A DNA stretch of 64,000 bases from Balaenoptera acutorostrata (taxonomy: Eukaryota > Chordata > Mammalia > Artiodactyla > Balaenopteridae). Under the pieces are notes generated by a model that did no database searches, was not told the origin of the DNA, and saw nothing but the letters and a program-made list of their open reading frames with translations. The DNA is taken from NCBI RefSeq assembly GCF_949987535.1, contig NC_080067.1, positions 58,896,405-58,960,404 of the forward strand, in the 5' to 3' direction. The position numbers and the translations under genes were made by a program. Below, piece after piece: positions 35,220 to 47,654 of the stretch; positions within the stretch are counted from its first letter, which is position 1; each line of letters begins with the position of its first letter.

Positions 35220-35632
35220 TGTATTAGTTTGCTAGGGATGCTGTAACAAAGTACCACAGACTGTGTGGCTTAAACAACAGAAAATTATTTTCTCAAGTTC
35301 TGGAGGCTAGAAGTCTCAGATCAAGATGGTCAGTAGGGTTGGTTCCTTCTGAGGACCATGAGGGAAAGTTCTGTTCCAGGTGTCTGTCCTTGGCTTGCAG
35401 ATGTCTGTCTTCTCCCTGTGTCTTTACATAGTCTTCCCTCTATCTGTGTCTGTGTTCAAATTTCCTCTTTTTATAAGAATACCATTGATATTGGATTAGG
35501 GCTCACCCTAATAACCCCATTTTAAACTAAATACTTTTGAAAGGAAAGACCCTATCTCCAAATAACGTCACATTCTGAGATTCTGGTGGTTAAGTCTTCA
35601 ACATAATTTTGGGGGACACAATTCAGCCCATA
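35220..35632 (-). mobile_element. MLT1-type LTR (ERVL-MaLR), near complete
   Basis: Reverse complement of an MLT1 LTR. On the plus strand it begins 'tgtattagtttgctagggat', 'accacagactgtgtggctta', 'cttggcttgcagatgtctgt', 'ttggattagggctcacccta', and ends 'gggggacacaattcagccca'. A solo LTR with no internal retroviral sequence beside it. Non-coding. Confidence 0.88.
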
Positions 35633-35844
35633 CCCTCACTCGTATAAAAAGGTTGTGTTACAGTTTTGTTTTTCTGTCTTTTTAGAATGTTTCTAAATAA
35701 TGAGAAAGATTTTCTGGAATATTTTCTACTACCTTTAAAGTACTATAGTAAGAAAAGCTCCCTAAATTCTCTAACAGTGGTTTTGAAACCCAATAATTTC
35801 ATTAAAGTCAGCACTAGAGCTGAGGGGAGAATAATTGGGCTGTT

Positions 35845-35930
35845 TTTAGTCCTGGCTCAGTCACCAACCACTGAATTTGCCCTGGTCATAGTATTTACAT
35901 AATCTGAGCTTCAGTTCTTCATCTAGAAAG
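35845..35930 (+). repeat. MIR fragment
   Basis: 'gtcctggctcagtcaccaac' to 'ctgagcttcagttcttcatc' matches the MIR core (…atcctggctctgccactta…gagcctcagtttcctcatct). It lies between two MLT1 pieces. Confidence 0.7.
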
Positions 35931-36110
35931 GGAAGTCTGTGTCCAAACTTACTCTTTTTACAAGGACATTAGTCGTATTGGATTAGGGCCCACATTAATA
36001 ACCTCATTTTAACTTGATTACCTCTATAAAGACCCTATCTCCAAATGTGGTCATATTCTGAGGTACTGAGGGTTAGGACTTCAACATATGATTTTACCAG
36101 TCAACCCAAA
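35931..36110 (-). mobile_element. MLT1-type LTR fragment, second copy
   Basis: 'ttggattagggcccacatta', 'accctatctccaaatgtggt', 'gaggtactgagggttaggac'. It corresponds to the 5' half of the LTR only, in the same orientation as the copy at 35220-35632. The overlap in content shows it is a separate copy or a duplicated piece. Confidence 0.8.
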
Positions 36111-36267
36111 CAGATATTTAGACCCTTAAATTATTAAAACAAACATTGGGCCTATTAATTATCCTATTCATAGCAAAATATATTCCCATAGATTGTAGAT
36201 AATATATGCCTTTACTATATAGAATAGTATGTGCACCTCAGTAATACAGATAGATGGTAGATAGATA

Positions 36268-36312
36268 AAATCTCTCTCTCTCCATATATGTATATATATG
36301 TACATATATACG
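36268..36312. repeat. (TC)n/(TA)n low-complexity tract
   Basis: tctctctctctc followed by catatatgtatatatatgta. Confidence 0.85.
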
Positions 36313-36344
36313 TTGATCATATTAAAAGATGACCAACTTCACTT

Positions 36345-36615
36345 ATAATAAGAAAAGTACAAATTAAACCTCAGAAAGACACCTTTTTCACCTATAAGAC
36401 TGACGAATATTTTAAAGTTTATGATATCTATGTTGGTAAGGGTTTGGGGAAATAAGCACTCATACATTGATGGTAGGAATATAAATTGTTATAACCTCAA
36501 TGGAGGGCATTATAAAAAATACAAATGCATATACTTTTTATCCAGAAATTTCACTTCCAAAGTATTTTCCTGTAGATACATACACACATGTGAAAATACT
36601 TATATATAATATTAT
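36345..36615 (+). mobile_element. Old L1 (L1M/HAL1-like) fragment
   Basis: Plus-strand old LINE: 'cacctttttcacctataaga', 'gggtttggggaaataagcac', 'tacattgatggtaggaatat', 'ttatccagaaatttcacttc', 'ctgtagatacatacacacat'. This is the typical late ORF2 region of old L1-type elements. It is the one clearly plus-oriented L1 here. Confidence 0.75.
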
Positions 36616-36627
36616 CCTGAAGATTAT

Positions 36628-36667
36628 TATTCCATTTACACACATATATATGTGTGTAAATGGAATA
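36628..36667. repeat. Perfect 40-bp palindrome
   Basis: Two 20-bp arms with no spacer and no mismatch. Each arm reads tattccatttacacacatat. The centre is an alternating purine/pyrimidine acacatatatatgtgt core. It sits just beyond the old L1 fragment. Confidence 0.95.
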
Positions 36668-36694
36668 CACCTACACACTCAATCATTCCTTTAA

Positions 36695-36835
36695 TAATCT
36701 GAGATATGGTATTACCAAGGAGGACACTGAGACTCGTAAGTAAGTTGCCCAACGTCACCCTATGGTATCCTAAGCAGCAGAATTTGATTTCTAATCCACT
36801 TATGTTAGATTCCCAAACTTGCTTTTAACCACTAT
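36695..36835 (+). repeat. MIR/L2-type fragment
   Basis: 'ccaaggaggacactgagact', 'taagttgcccaacgtcaccc', 'cagaatttgatttctaatcc' and 'cttttaaccac' match the MIR/L2 order from 'gaggaaactgaggctc' to 'ctcttaacc'. Confidence 0.75.
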
Positions 36836-39800
36836 TTATTAGGACCTTCCTGATTTTGTCTTATTCAAGCTGCTTTTCTCCTAGCCCTAACAGTTCTGTG
36901 CTTACATTTTATAGTATTTGTTGCTGCAAGCCAGCACTGGAATTTCTGAAACCAGGTCAGTGATTAGCAGTGCATCAGGGTATTAAGTGACCTAGTAGCA
37001 AACCATACCTTGGAATATCCCAAGGCTCTTCATATCTTTGAGGAGAAAACCGTCATGGATAATGCAAAATGTGGTAATATTATTTTAGTCCATGCATTTA
37101 GTCAGTGGACATTTTACAAAAGCACCAACTTAAAGCTGATAAATTTGACTTCAGCTTTTTTTTTTTTTTTTTGATTTCCCTTAGTAGAAGTGTTAGAGAT
37201 AGCAAACAGACATCCAGAAAAAAGGGAGCAAATTGACTGACTGGATAATCCACAGGAATGAAATAAAATGACAAAATCACCTACAATCTTAATAAATCTT
37301 AGAATTACTTAGTTGGTTATTTTGTTATAGGGTACTCAGCAAAATATTCCTGCAAACACCTTATATGAAAATATGATAATGCAATTCTTATCAAAAGCTC
37401 TTGAAAGTAAAAGTCAATATGAGTACATAGCAACAAAATTAAAAACAAATACTTTCTAAAGAGGATTAGAAATGTTTTATCACCTTCCTTAGAGTAATGC
37501 ATTTAGGATTTTAATTTTACAAGCATAGCTTTTAGCTTCTTATAACCCCCCAGTTTACCTCCATTGTCAATCAACATTTTAGAATTATTTCCTAGCTCTC
37601 ATGCATTTTTATCTTTCTAAAATAGTCTTATCAGGAAGCTTGTTTTCTTCAGATTGCAGGTAGCTACATGTTCACTATCAGTGATAAAAACAGTTCCATG
37701 TATTTCTATAGTAACTTTATTCCCCAGAAAGTTCATGATTGCAATTGGCTCTTCAAAATGAAGCTGCCTGGGCTTCCTTCATCTGATAACCATTTCGGAT
37801 TAGTCATCGATTGGTCTCTGTTGTCAGTACCAGGTTGCAGGCCCTTAAAGGAAACAGACTGTGTGCTCCATTTTACATCTTTACCCCATAGTGTCCTTTG
37901 AAATGCTAAGGACTCTGAAGTTGTTTCATAAAAATCACTTGGATTGATTTTTATCTTTGCAGCCAAGTATGGGAGACAGGTGCCATTTCCTCTGACTTTA
38001 AGACGGTCAGACACTCTGGAGCAGAGATTAGGAGCCATGTCTCCAGCTTTCAAGCCCAATTCTGAACTATTAGCTGAATGCAGGGCTTCTCCCTGAAATA
38101 CTCCTAACTGCAGACATGAATGAAACACATACCTCTCTGTGCAGGCCCTGGTGTCCTAACAGCAATTGCCTGTGGCCAGCTGGACTTTTCTTTGAAGTTA
38201 TGTATTTTATCTTCAAAAATTCTGTAAATATTACATTGTGTTTGTTGTTGTATTTATTTGAATATAAAAATATCATTGCATATACTTAACATCAAGTAAA
38301 ACAGATATACCAGGAAGCCGTGCCACTTTTATCTTGCAGGTCCTGTTATTTCCTTCCTTTACCTGTGACCCCTGGACCATGCATGTTCCAGCTTAAGAAA
38401 CCCTGGTGAGATGTTTCACAAAAGTCCCTTTGCTTTAAGTTTTACTATAAACATGTTTCAGATAGAGAAATTCACATGGATAGTACAGATTCATGAGGAG
38501 GCCCTTGGTCTATGGGATAGAACATTGACTTTCATGAAACCCTAAATTCTAAATTCTGTTGGAGTCCAAGAGGGTCACTGCAGGGTGACGGGGAAGAGAA
38601 GGGAGCAAAGGTAACTTCTTTGTCTTCCACTCCTTGCTTCAAATTAAGCAGCCCCATTCCCATCTGCTTTTCTTTTAAGATTTTATTTTGCAAAAAAGTC
38701 TTTTTCTATTTTTTCTTTGTTTCTTAAAAGAGCCACTGAATTAAGGAGAAGAAAGAATGCAATTCAACATAAGATTTTGAATTTCTTTGAATAACTGAAT
38801 TTCTTGATTCTATTAGACATTTGTTCTTCGTACTGGCTTTCTTTTTTTCAACCAAATTCTTATAAACAATAAGCAAAAAGGAGCTAGTGTGTCAAAGCTA
38901 AATATCACAGTGACTTATCGTTGTAAGGATCATGCATGGATTCCTGACCTGACCTCTCATTCGGAACATCCCTTCCAGATATTATAGCACTTTTCAGTTG
39001 AACTAGTTTCAGTAACAGGAGTTCACAACTTTTTGATGCAGCCCATTATATTGTTGGACACCTCTTTCTGTTAGTAATTTCTTTCTAAAATGGAACCAGA
39101 AACCTCTTGCCTATAATTTTTGTCCCAAGCTATATAGTCCCATGTGCTACAGAAAAGCACAAAACACAGGTGTCCCTCATCCACACAGTAACCCTCCAAC
39201 AGAGGCAGATTTACTGTGAAATCAATAAAGCTTAAGCTTCAAGCCCCGCATGTGCATGAACCACTTCCAAAACCCTGGGAGGGGCCCCAGAAATAGTTCT
39301 GAAGGCCATATGTATTTCAGATTAGCAAAAATAGGATATTTTAAGCACAGTCAATTAGGACAACTCTCTCTTCCCACTCCAACTTCTCCATTACATTTCT
39401 TCTCATGTCACGTGGTGTCAGAGGAGCTGGGGCAGTTTTGGAACTGATTACGGGGAGCTTCAGTTGGGAATATACTTAGTTTGGGTTTAGGGGGAAATGT
39501 TTATGAGGCTTGCAGTAATTCTCATGTATATCTAAGTTATCACTAACCAGTCCAATACATAGGAATGGTTTCTAGAAAATTGCTACTGCTCACTCTGTTA
39601 GGACACAAAGATGTATGGCCAGAGCTCATAACTCTGAGATGACTCAGAGGTCATACCATTCATAATATGAGTACATCCTAAGATGTCACAAGCCAGAAGT
39701 ATGTGGGTAGTGGATGCTTGAATGTATGGAGTCAGAAGCTAGCTGATCAAGATTTATCTAATCATCAGGTGTGTAAAATTGTTCAATGGAAGCTTCTCTA

Positions 39801-40650
39801 GCTACATTTTCTAGTCTCAGGAATATACTCTACAATGGAGCATATACAATTATAAACACCATATATTGTTTTCTATGGGAATTGCACAGAATAGAATTCT
39901 TCAGAATTCTTGTAATTGTAGTGTATAAAATTGTAGCAGTACTATACATAAACACTGAGTTCACCTGTGACAGCTCATAAGTGAAAGAAACTTGATAGAG
40001 GTTTTCCCTAATTTGCTAACAAACCTAAACATTTATACAGTATTTTCAATAATGACTTGTGAAACTGATAGAAACCTTTCTAAAATATCATTAATAAAAA
40101 ACAAATTTCAATCAACCATGCCGAAAAAGCTAATTTTCTCTCTATTCTCTCTGTAGAAGATATTACAAAATATTTGCCATAAAGTGATTAAAGAGGCAAT
40201 CAAGAACACAGAGCAAAAAATACAGGGAAAAGAGTGCTATAAAGGTGTGTCATACAGTTAATGAATAATAAATAGTATTATATTATTTTTCTGGATTTTT
40301 AAATAAATGTGGTACATGTTCACATTTTTAAAATTTGAAAATTTTTGTCATTCTAAATATTCTCTTTAACAACTAATTTTGCATTCGTAATTTTGTATTA
40401 ATTTTCATAGAAAGCCCCTCTTTCCAAATTGCATGAACTTTAAGCCCCCAAACAATTGATTCACCTCTCAAATATTCATAAACAGCAATTAGGTCTTTTT
40501 TCTTCTCTTCCCCAGGTAAACATCCTCAGGTGCTTTCCAGTATGATTCTGCTTTCCAGGTTTCTCATCAGCTACTGATTTATGGCCCATTTGCTCATTAA
40601 CTAAGGCCCCACTCCCCTAAGGAGACTGGGGATGAGAAGGTTTTAATGCT
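36836..40650. other. No gene recognised; unique DNA
   Basis: About 3.8 kb with a T run at 37156-37173 and otherwise nothing that I can name. The 131-codon minus frame at 37733-38128 has no family resemblance. Confidence 0.6.
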
Positions 40651-40654
40651 TGGG

Positions 40655-40905
40655 AGAAGGCACAGCATAGCTTGGTAAAATCAGAACATACTTTGCATTG
40701 AACCTATGTGGGTTTGCATCCCAGACTTTCAAGTTACTAATCCTATTACACTAGGCACTGTTTCACCTTTACTTGAAGATTCAACTCCCTTATCTATAGA
40801 AATATGAACAATAATACCTAGCTCAAGGTGGAGCAATATAATACAAAAAATGTATATCACCTAGTTCAGCACTTGGCATATAGTAGATGATCGGGTAACA
40901 TTTGC
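40655..40905 (+). repeat. MIR, near full length
   Basis: In MIR order: 'atagcttggtaaaatcagaa', 'gtttgcatcccagactttca', 'ttcaactcccttatctatag', 'acaataatacctagctcaag', 'agcacttggcatatagtaga'. Plus orientation. Confidence 0.75.
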
Positions 40906-41674
40906 TCTTCTTTTCATTAGTGTTTAAACAGAAATACATGCTCTCTTCTGTACCTTTCACAGAGACTGGAGAAAGTTTGATTACATTTTTTTAAAATGTA
41001 ACATTTCTCATTTAACAAGTGATGAAAAGCCTGTTTTTCCCTGGTGAGCTATCAGACAGATTGAGCAAATGAACCACTAGTCACTGAAATCAAGCCTAGT
41101 TAGGCCTGGAGGAGTTTCAGGCAATTATACCAAATTCTAACTTCCCAGAGGACCCTGTGGTTGTCAGCTGACTCCAGAAGCTTATGCTAGAACTTCTGGT
41201 GCTTCTCTGTGCCGTCTGTGTTCAATCCTGGGCGGGGGGCCAATTATCTGGAAGGAAGGTAAGAACGTGGGATACTATTTACACTAATTTCTTTATATAT
41301 GGATTTATTAACCAGATTGAGAATTATCAATAGCTTTACGTTCTGACAGCCTCTATTTTGGTCATCACATGTTTAACGCATTAAACAGAAGAAGAACAGC
41401 TGGGGAGGGGATAAATAGGTATCTTTGGTTGCACTGAAAATGAGTTTGAAGTGAAGTAATGAAGAAGTCATGGTTAAAACTGGTTGCAATAATGAAGGTA
41501 ATGGTAGTAATACATGATGTATGTATTTAAAGTTTCTGTGGTGTTCATGTTCCCACAGCCTGGGGGTGGGGGTGGGTATCAAAGTCAAATAATATACAAG
41601 CTATGTTGACAAAAATAAGATGAGTGGGACTAGGTACAGAGAAATAGATATCCATGATAAAAATGGTTGCGTGT

Positions 41675-41708
<34 letters not shown>

Positions 41709-44449
41709 TAAATATAACACTATGTGAAAGCTGATAGACCCAGGGGAGATGGGGAGGGTGGTGAACCTGACAGGTCCTGCCTATTGCATGGGAGCTGTTC
41801 TGATCCAAAGTATTTCTGTGTGTGAAAATGTGGCAGATCATTTTTTTCTCCAGCAAAGTTGGAAATCTGGAATTTTATGGTAGATCATGTAATAAAAATA
41901 TTGGACCAGTTTAAAAGGAAAACAACACCTTCTGGGCCAAATATAAAGTTTGCCAGGGCTGCTCTGGCTCCTGCACAGACGTTTGTAACTTCTGCCCACA
42001 GATGAACTGCATCACCATGAGAGGAACATACAGCCCCAGACAGGCGCTGGGGTCAGGGATGAGGGAGGATGCCAGAGAAAAGCGGCTCAGAGGAGTGAAC
42101 TGATATGTGGTGTATCATGTGTCTGTGGATATATTTATCTGTGGCAGGAGTAGGTGTATCTTCGGTGCAGGGAAGTATAGGTGCAAAGGCAGGGAGGTGT
42201 GGGTGGTGCATCTTGTTCTCAGATGCTCAACCAAGGGTATCACTGTGGGCACTTTGAAGATATGGGGAGAGAATTGATGGTCTGCGTGGTTGAAGAATGT
42301 ACAATGTGGACTATCTTATTTTGTTTTGCTGGCAATTTAATTTTAGTCCCTGTTTCTTTATCAAAAGTATTTAGTATTTTTTTTCTTGATCTATTTACAG
42401 TGGAAAGACAGAATTTTTTCCAAATAATAGGACAAAAAAAGAAAGTGAAAAACACTCACACAGAATTCCTGTGTCCCTGTCTTTTCACTTGATTATAACA
42501 AATATGTGTACTTTATGAAAGTAATTTCTGCTAAAGCTGTTAAGAAGATGTAAAAGATTAGTTTGTATCTTTATAAATGCATACTTTTGGAAGAATTTAC
42601 TGCCATGAAAGTGGGTGTAATTTAAAACTAGGTTTGCTCTTCCTCTCAAGTGTCTCGGTTTTCTCTCTTCTGTGTGTGTGTGTAAAAACAGGGAAAATAC
42701 AACTCCTTTTCCTTAAAAAAAAAAAAAAAATCCTTATAGTTTTTATCATTGAGAGACCCTAATTAAAATGTTTCATTTGAAGGATTCTCTGCCAACCCAA
42801 ATTCTTGTTAAGCAAATTCTTTATATTTCTTGCTGGTATATAAGGCTGCAGTATTCCTAGAGGGCAAATTTACAAAAGACCATTGAACCCAAATATACAC
42901 CAACATATATTATTCCAATATTTTAAAACATAGATTGTTTCAGAAATGTTTAACACCTAGGAATGTATTAGTGAACAGATTTTATACGTATTACTTTGGA
43001 AAAATGAAATGATACATTAACATCGTCTTTAACCAATAGTATGTCCATCTAGTAAATATAAGAACAATCCCATTCTCACATGCCTCTGTTCTTCTTTATC
43101 ATCAGGAAAGAAAATTGATAAGATTTTCTCTGTAACCCAAATTATTCTTTTTGCAATATCATTTTAGAACCTGCCTTTTTTGAATTTTTTTTTTTAATCT
43201 TTGAGGAGGCCAGTACATATTTGGTGATTTCTGTAAAATAAACTTGAAGTTCAGTTAATATAATTTAAAAATTTACTGATTCTTAGCATGTTCTATAAGC
43301 CAGGTGGATTCATTTTTCCATGTTTTACACCTTCCATTATTCTTGGGGATCAGAGATAGAGGGGAGTCATCACATACTAATTTAAGTGAATTATTAGTCA
43401 GATTGAGTTTCGTAAACTAATTATTTCTTACTCTTTTTTATGATTGTAATTGCATATAATTTTGTTTTGTGATACATCATTTATTTGCAATATCTATTAC
43501 ATTAAAATTATAACTGGAAAAAGTTTCTATGTAAGGAATTCAATATTTTAATTTATTAAATATTAGTTATTATAAGGGATTAGTATTTGGTTTTATCTTT
43601 AATGAATTCACGTGAAGAAGGCACTCTAAGTGTATACCGTTAAAAACAAAAGAATATTATGATAATTCATTCCTTTCCACAAAATTTCTGAGCAACATTC
43701 TGATTTTGGCTATGAATTTAAGTAGTATGTCTAAATATAACTGAATAAAGCAAGCTTTTGAAATATGCAATATATCACATTCCAAATGTATGAGAGGATA
43801 TGACTGATCTCTTTCTGAATTATATTGTTAAGGGTTATCATATCCATCTGTAGATATTTGCAATAGCCTATGTATCATGCATCAACATAATTAACTTATA
43901 ACCAAAAATGAAAATGATAAGGTTAATTTAGTTTATTTACCATGAGCTAAAACTGACCAGATAATTAGTAAATTAAGAGTGAATTAACTTTGTGAACTAC
44001 CGTTATTATTTATGCAATAGAGGCCTTTGGATCTGCAACAGGAATAGGAACCGCTCAGTAATGTCTGTGCTTTGGTCGCTTATGGGACCAAATAACAATG
44101 ATTTTCCTCCAACAAAGATAAATGGAAGACAGTTGATTTCTTTTATTAGACATGCATAATTCATCTTGAAAATAAGATTTTTTGATTAATAATTCTTATT
44201 ATTAATTTTGTGGGGAAATTTTATTTCAAGTAATGAAGAACCATAAAACCAATATTAAATCTATCCATTTCGCGCTGCAGTTCTCATTGTTTAATCCTGT
44301 TTAACTAAGCCTTTGCTTCAGGCAGAGTGGCCTTCCTTCAATTAAAAGGAAGGGCCCAGTTCTTTTCTATCTCTAGGCTCTCTCTCGTACTGCCCAGTAT
44401 GCTCCCCACCCTACCCTGCAAACATTCCTATGGCTGGCTCCTCACATTT
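40906..44449. other. No gene recognised; includes microsatellites
   Basis: (CA)n at about 41678-41706 preceded by gtgtgcg; A run at 42715-42730. A block at 41940-42260 is less AT-rich but has no supported frame. Confidence 0.6.
41678..41706 (+). repeat. (CA)n microsatellite
   Basis: About 14 CA units after a short gtgtgcg lead. Confidence 0.95.
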
Positions 44450-44761
44450 TATCTCTCTGTGTTTTTTTTTTTTGTTTTGTTAATTAATTAATTAATTTAT
44501 TTTTGGCTGTGTTGGGTCTTAGTTTCTGTGCGAGGGCTTTCTCTAGTTGCGGCAAGCGGCATGCACGGGCCTCTCACTATCGTGGCCTCTCTTGTTGCGG
44601 AGCACAGGCTCCAGACGCACAGGCTCAGTAATTGTGGCTCACTGGCCTAGTTGCTCCACGGCATGTGGGATCTTCCCAGACCAGGGCTCGAACCCGTGTC
44701 CCCTGCATTGGCAGGCAGATTCTCAACCACTGCGCCACCAGGGAAGCGCCTATCTCTCTGT
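44450..44761 (-). mobile_element. CHR-type SINE, copy 4
   Basis: Body about 44461-44750, TSD tatctctctgt at 44450-44460 and 44751-44761. Minus strand. The tail on the plus strand is T12, gttttg, then (ttaa)n. A short internal deletion after 'gcggcaagcggcatgcacgg' makes it shorter than copy 1. Confidence 0.93.
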
Positions 44762-44959
44762 TTTAAATGTTATTTCCCTAAAAATCTTTTGACATCTTGT
44801 TATTCTTTCACATCACATGCTGCCCTTGTCTTACGTTACCCTATTACAATGAGTATTTATTTGTTTGTTTGCTTTGTTCTCATCTGTTTCTCCAACAAGT
44901 ATATACCTTTGTGAGAGAATACTTCATCTAGATATTCAGCACCTAGCACAGGCAGCAGC

Positions 44960-45190
44960 AGAGATAAATGGCTGAGTCACTAAGAACCACACTGGCTGCT
45001 TTGAATCCTGGCTCTGTCATTTGCAAAATCTCAGGCAAGCTTCTTATCCTTTCTGGGTGTCATCTGTAAAATGGACACTATAATTAGTACAATTAGAATA
45101 ATAGAACAAAGATTACATGAATTAATATATGTAAATTACTTGGTACAAAACGAGGCCTTATTAAATGTGAGCAAGCTAGATATCACAGTG
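44960..45190 (+). repeat. MIR
   Basis: 'tttgaatcctggctctgtca', 'ggtgtcatctgtaaaatgga', 'gattacatgaattaatatat' follow the MIR order. Plus strand. Confidence 0.8.
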
Positions 45191-45239
45191 TTGGGTACAT
45201 AGTAATTAATCAGTAAACATTTGCTGAGTGAATGAATGC

Positions 45240-45385
45240 TATAATAGGGCTCTGATATCAGAAAGACTGGGATTTGAATGTCAGTTCCATCACTTATGAC
45301 CTTGACAAAGTTACTTAACTTTTTTGAGCCTCAGTTCTCAGTGTATAAAATAGTGTTGACTTTCTTGACACTTTTGTTAAGGATG
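45240..45385 (+). repeat. MIR (5' and core)
   Basis: 'atcagaaagactgggatttg', 'tatgaccttgacaaagttac', 'ttgagcctcagttctcagtg' are the MIR 5' and core region. Adjacent to the previous MIR in the same orientation, but a separate copy since both contain the core. Confidence 0.8.
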
Positions 45386-45847
45386 AAAGGAGGTGTTTTT
45401 TTACAGCATGTTTTATGATTTCTTCTGGTTAAAAAAAAAAAGAAGCCCTAGTACTGTTCCTATTCTAGGCATATGGTGTTCAACAGCCTTGCCTGAGGCC
45501 ATTTGTACCTGTTGTTAAGATAATTATCCTTAACAGTTTTTAGTCATTAAAACTGTTTGGTTATAAATAACAAAACCAAATTCAAGCTAACTTTAGCCTA
45601 AATGAATTAAGAAATTAATGAAAGCACATTTATTATTAACTAGCAGATTGAACAATAATTCTTCATGGTATGTTCACAACCTAAATTTACTGTTGTTCTT
45701 CATTGCACCTTTAAACTTTATGGATTTGGTCTTTTCCTTTCTTGAATGAAAACCCTAGCTTTTCTTTTCACTCCCACAGGATAGAAGAGTCCTATGGTCA
45801 CCTTAAATCACAAACATAATTTCAATTTAGTAATTAGAATACACTGG

Positions 45848-46350
45848 TGTATTTGTTTTCTATTGTTGCTATAGCAAATTAACAAGAACTTGATGGCTTA
45901 AAACAAATTCATTGTCTTACAGTTCTATAGATCAGAAGTCCAACATGGACTTCCCTGGGTTAAGACTGAGGTGTCTACAGGATTGTGTTCCTTTCTGGAA
46001 GCCTGAGGAAGAATCTGCCTTTTCCAACTTCTAGAGGCCACTTGCATTCATTGGCTTGTGTCCCCGTCCTCCATCTGAAACATAAACAATAGCAGATCAA
46101 GTCTTTTTCACATCGCATCCCTATGAGCCTCTTTTCTGTCTGTTCCTCTTCTGCTTTTAAGGACTCATGTTATTAGATTGGGCCCATCAAGATAATTCAG
46201 GGTAATCTCTCCATCTCAGGGTCAGCTGATTAGTAACTTTAATTGCATGTACAACCTGAATTCCCTTTTGTCACGTAACATAATAAGTACACAAAAGTTC
46301 AAGGGATTAGGACTTGGATGTCTTTGGGGGCCATTATATTGCCTACGATA
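45848..46350 (-). mobile_element. MaLR-type LTR (MLT family)
   Basis: Plus strand reads 'tgtatttgttttctattgtt', 'tgatggcttaaaacaaattc', 'ttggcttgtgtccccgtcct', 'ttagattgggcccatcaaga', 'ttaggacttggatgtctttg'. This is the reverse complement of an MLT-type LTR. The stretch that follows to about 46900 may be related internal sequence but I cannot confirm it. Confidence 0.75.
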
Positions 46351-47390
46351 TCTGGCCTGTCTAATATTAAAATAATACAGGCTTCTAGATTGGGATTTTC
46401 TGTACATTAAGCCTTATCAGGTATGAGTCAGGATGCTTCCATTTTTACCTTCCAGTGGTAGCAAATGCATTTTACATTCTAAAACTTTCCACATGGTCCC
46501 ACTCAAGTCCCTCTACTCAGGCTCGTGATTCAAAGTTACCATTCTCCCAATCTTTCCCCCAAAAGATGGATTAGTGTCACAGCACAGCAATTGCTCTCTA
46601 CAAAGAAAGCCGTTCATCAATTCCTTCACCAAATGTTCTCTTACACTCCCTCTAATTAATATCACTATCACTGGTCAGGCTAAAGGATCTGAGAGTTAAC
46701 AGAACAGGCTCTTGAACAATTTCTTTGTGAATTTAATGTGTGTAGGGTCAAAGAGGTGTTCTTCTCACATTCGTTGAGGCAAGAAGAATCCAAATAGCCT
46801 GGTACATAAGTTTAAGTCACTGTATCATGGAATCTAAAGGCTAGGTCTTCTGAAAGACTGAAACTACAAAAGGCCATGAGTAATCCAAACTAATTTCTCT
46901 ATCTTTTATCTCTCTTTCTTCCTACAGATCAGCTTCATTATTCTCCCTTCTGTGAATAGCTGTTCTATGGTCCTTGGCCTCATGGCTGAAATGGCTATGT
47001 ATATAGCACCTGGTTTTACATATTATAAGCCTAACCTTAATTCTCTTTCAAATTTCCCGGAGGCAAAATCTCTGCTCTCCCTAGCTGGAGCTTTACATAC
47101 ATACTGGTCCAATCAACTGTAACCTGTGGAGTGAGCTGTATTATACAGAACAAAATGCTCCACTCCTGTAGATTTGGGGAATAGATAAGGGAGGATCATT
47201 GTGACTTGGGAAAACCTTCCAAAAACTGTATCACAGTAGTCTGTAAATCTTATAGTAACAATAAAATAAAACCAATAATCATTATTATAGTCAAAGTTTG
47301 TTGAGAGCCTTTTAAGATCAAGGCCCTGCATTATAACATGGAACTATCACCTCAGCCCCATGTGGAGGTTCAGTTGTTTTCTCCATTTTA
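46351..47390. other. No gene recognised; unique DNA up to the gap
   Basis: No coding signal. Possible MaLR internal remnant near 46430-46900; otherwise nothing. Confidence 0.5.
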
Positions 47391-47590
47391 NNNNNNNNNN
47401 NNNNNNNNNNNNNNNNNNNNNNNNNNNNNNNNNNNNNNNNNNNNNNNNNNNNNNNNNNNNNNNNNNNNNNNNNNNNNNNNNNNNNNNNNNNNNNNNNNNN
47501 NNNNNNNNNNNNNNNNNNNNNNNNNNNNNNNNNNNNNNNNNNNNNNNNNNNNNNNNNNNNNNNNNNNNNNNNNNNNNNNNNNNNNNNNNN
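47391..47590. other. Assembly gap (200 N)
   Basis: Exactly 200 N, probably a placeholder of unknown length. The sequence right after it is L1 3' UTR, and the 3' end and tail of that L1 fragment must lie in the gap. All frames through it are meaningless. Confidence 0.98.
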
Positions 47591-47621
47591 CCCTCCCACC
47601 CCATTTCCTCAAGTCCATTTT
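47591..47621 (-). mobile_element. L1 3'-UTR fragment, left part (host of L1 B)
   Basis: 'ccctcccaccccatttcctc aagtccatt' parallels the 3' UTR of L1 A at 18067-18100 ('ccctccccatatcctcaagtccatt'). It continues on the far side of L1 B at 55243. A short, 5'-truncated insertion into which L1 B later landed. Confidence 0.82.
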
Positions 47622-47637
47622 CTGAGTCTACCTCTTT
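47622..47637. repeat. Target-site duplication, left copy (L1 B)
   Basis: ctgagtctacctcttt, repeated at 55227-55242. The right border with the tail is blurred by T bases. Confidence 0.9.
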
Positions 47638-47654
47638 TTTTTTTTTTTTTTTTT
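47638..47654 (-). other. Terminal poly(A) of L1 B unit
   Basis: 17-nt T run on the plus strand next to the TSD. AATAAA (TTTATT at 47666-47671) lies 11 nt upstream on the element strand, so a regular polyadenylation signal in the non-L1 sequence was used. Confidence 0.88.
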
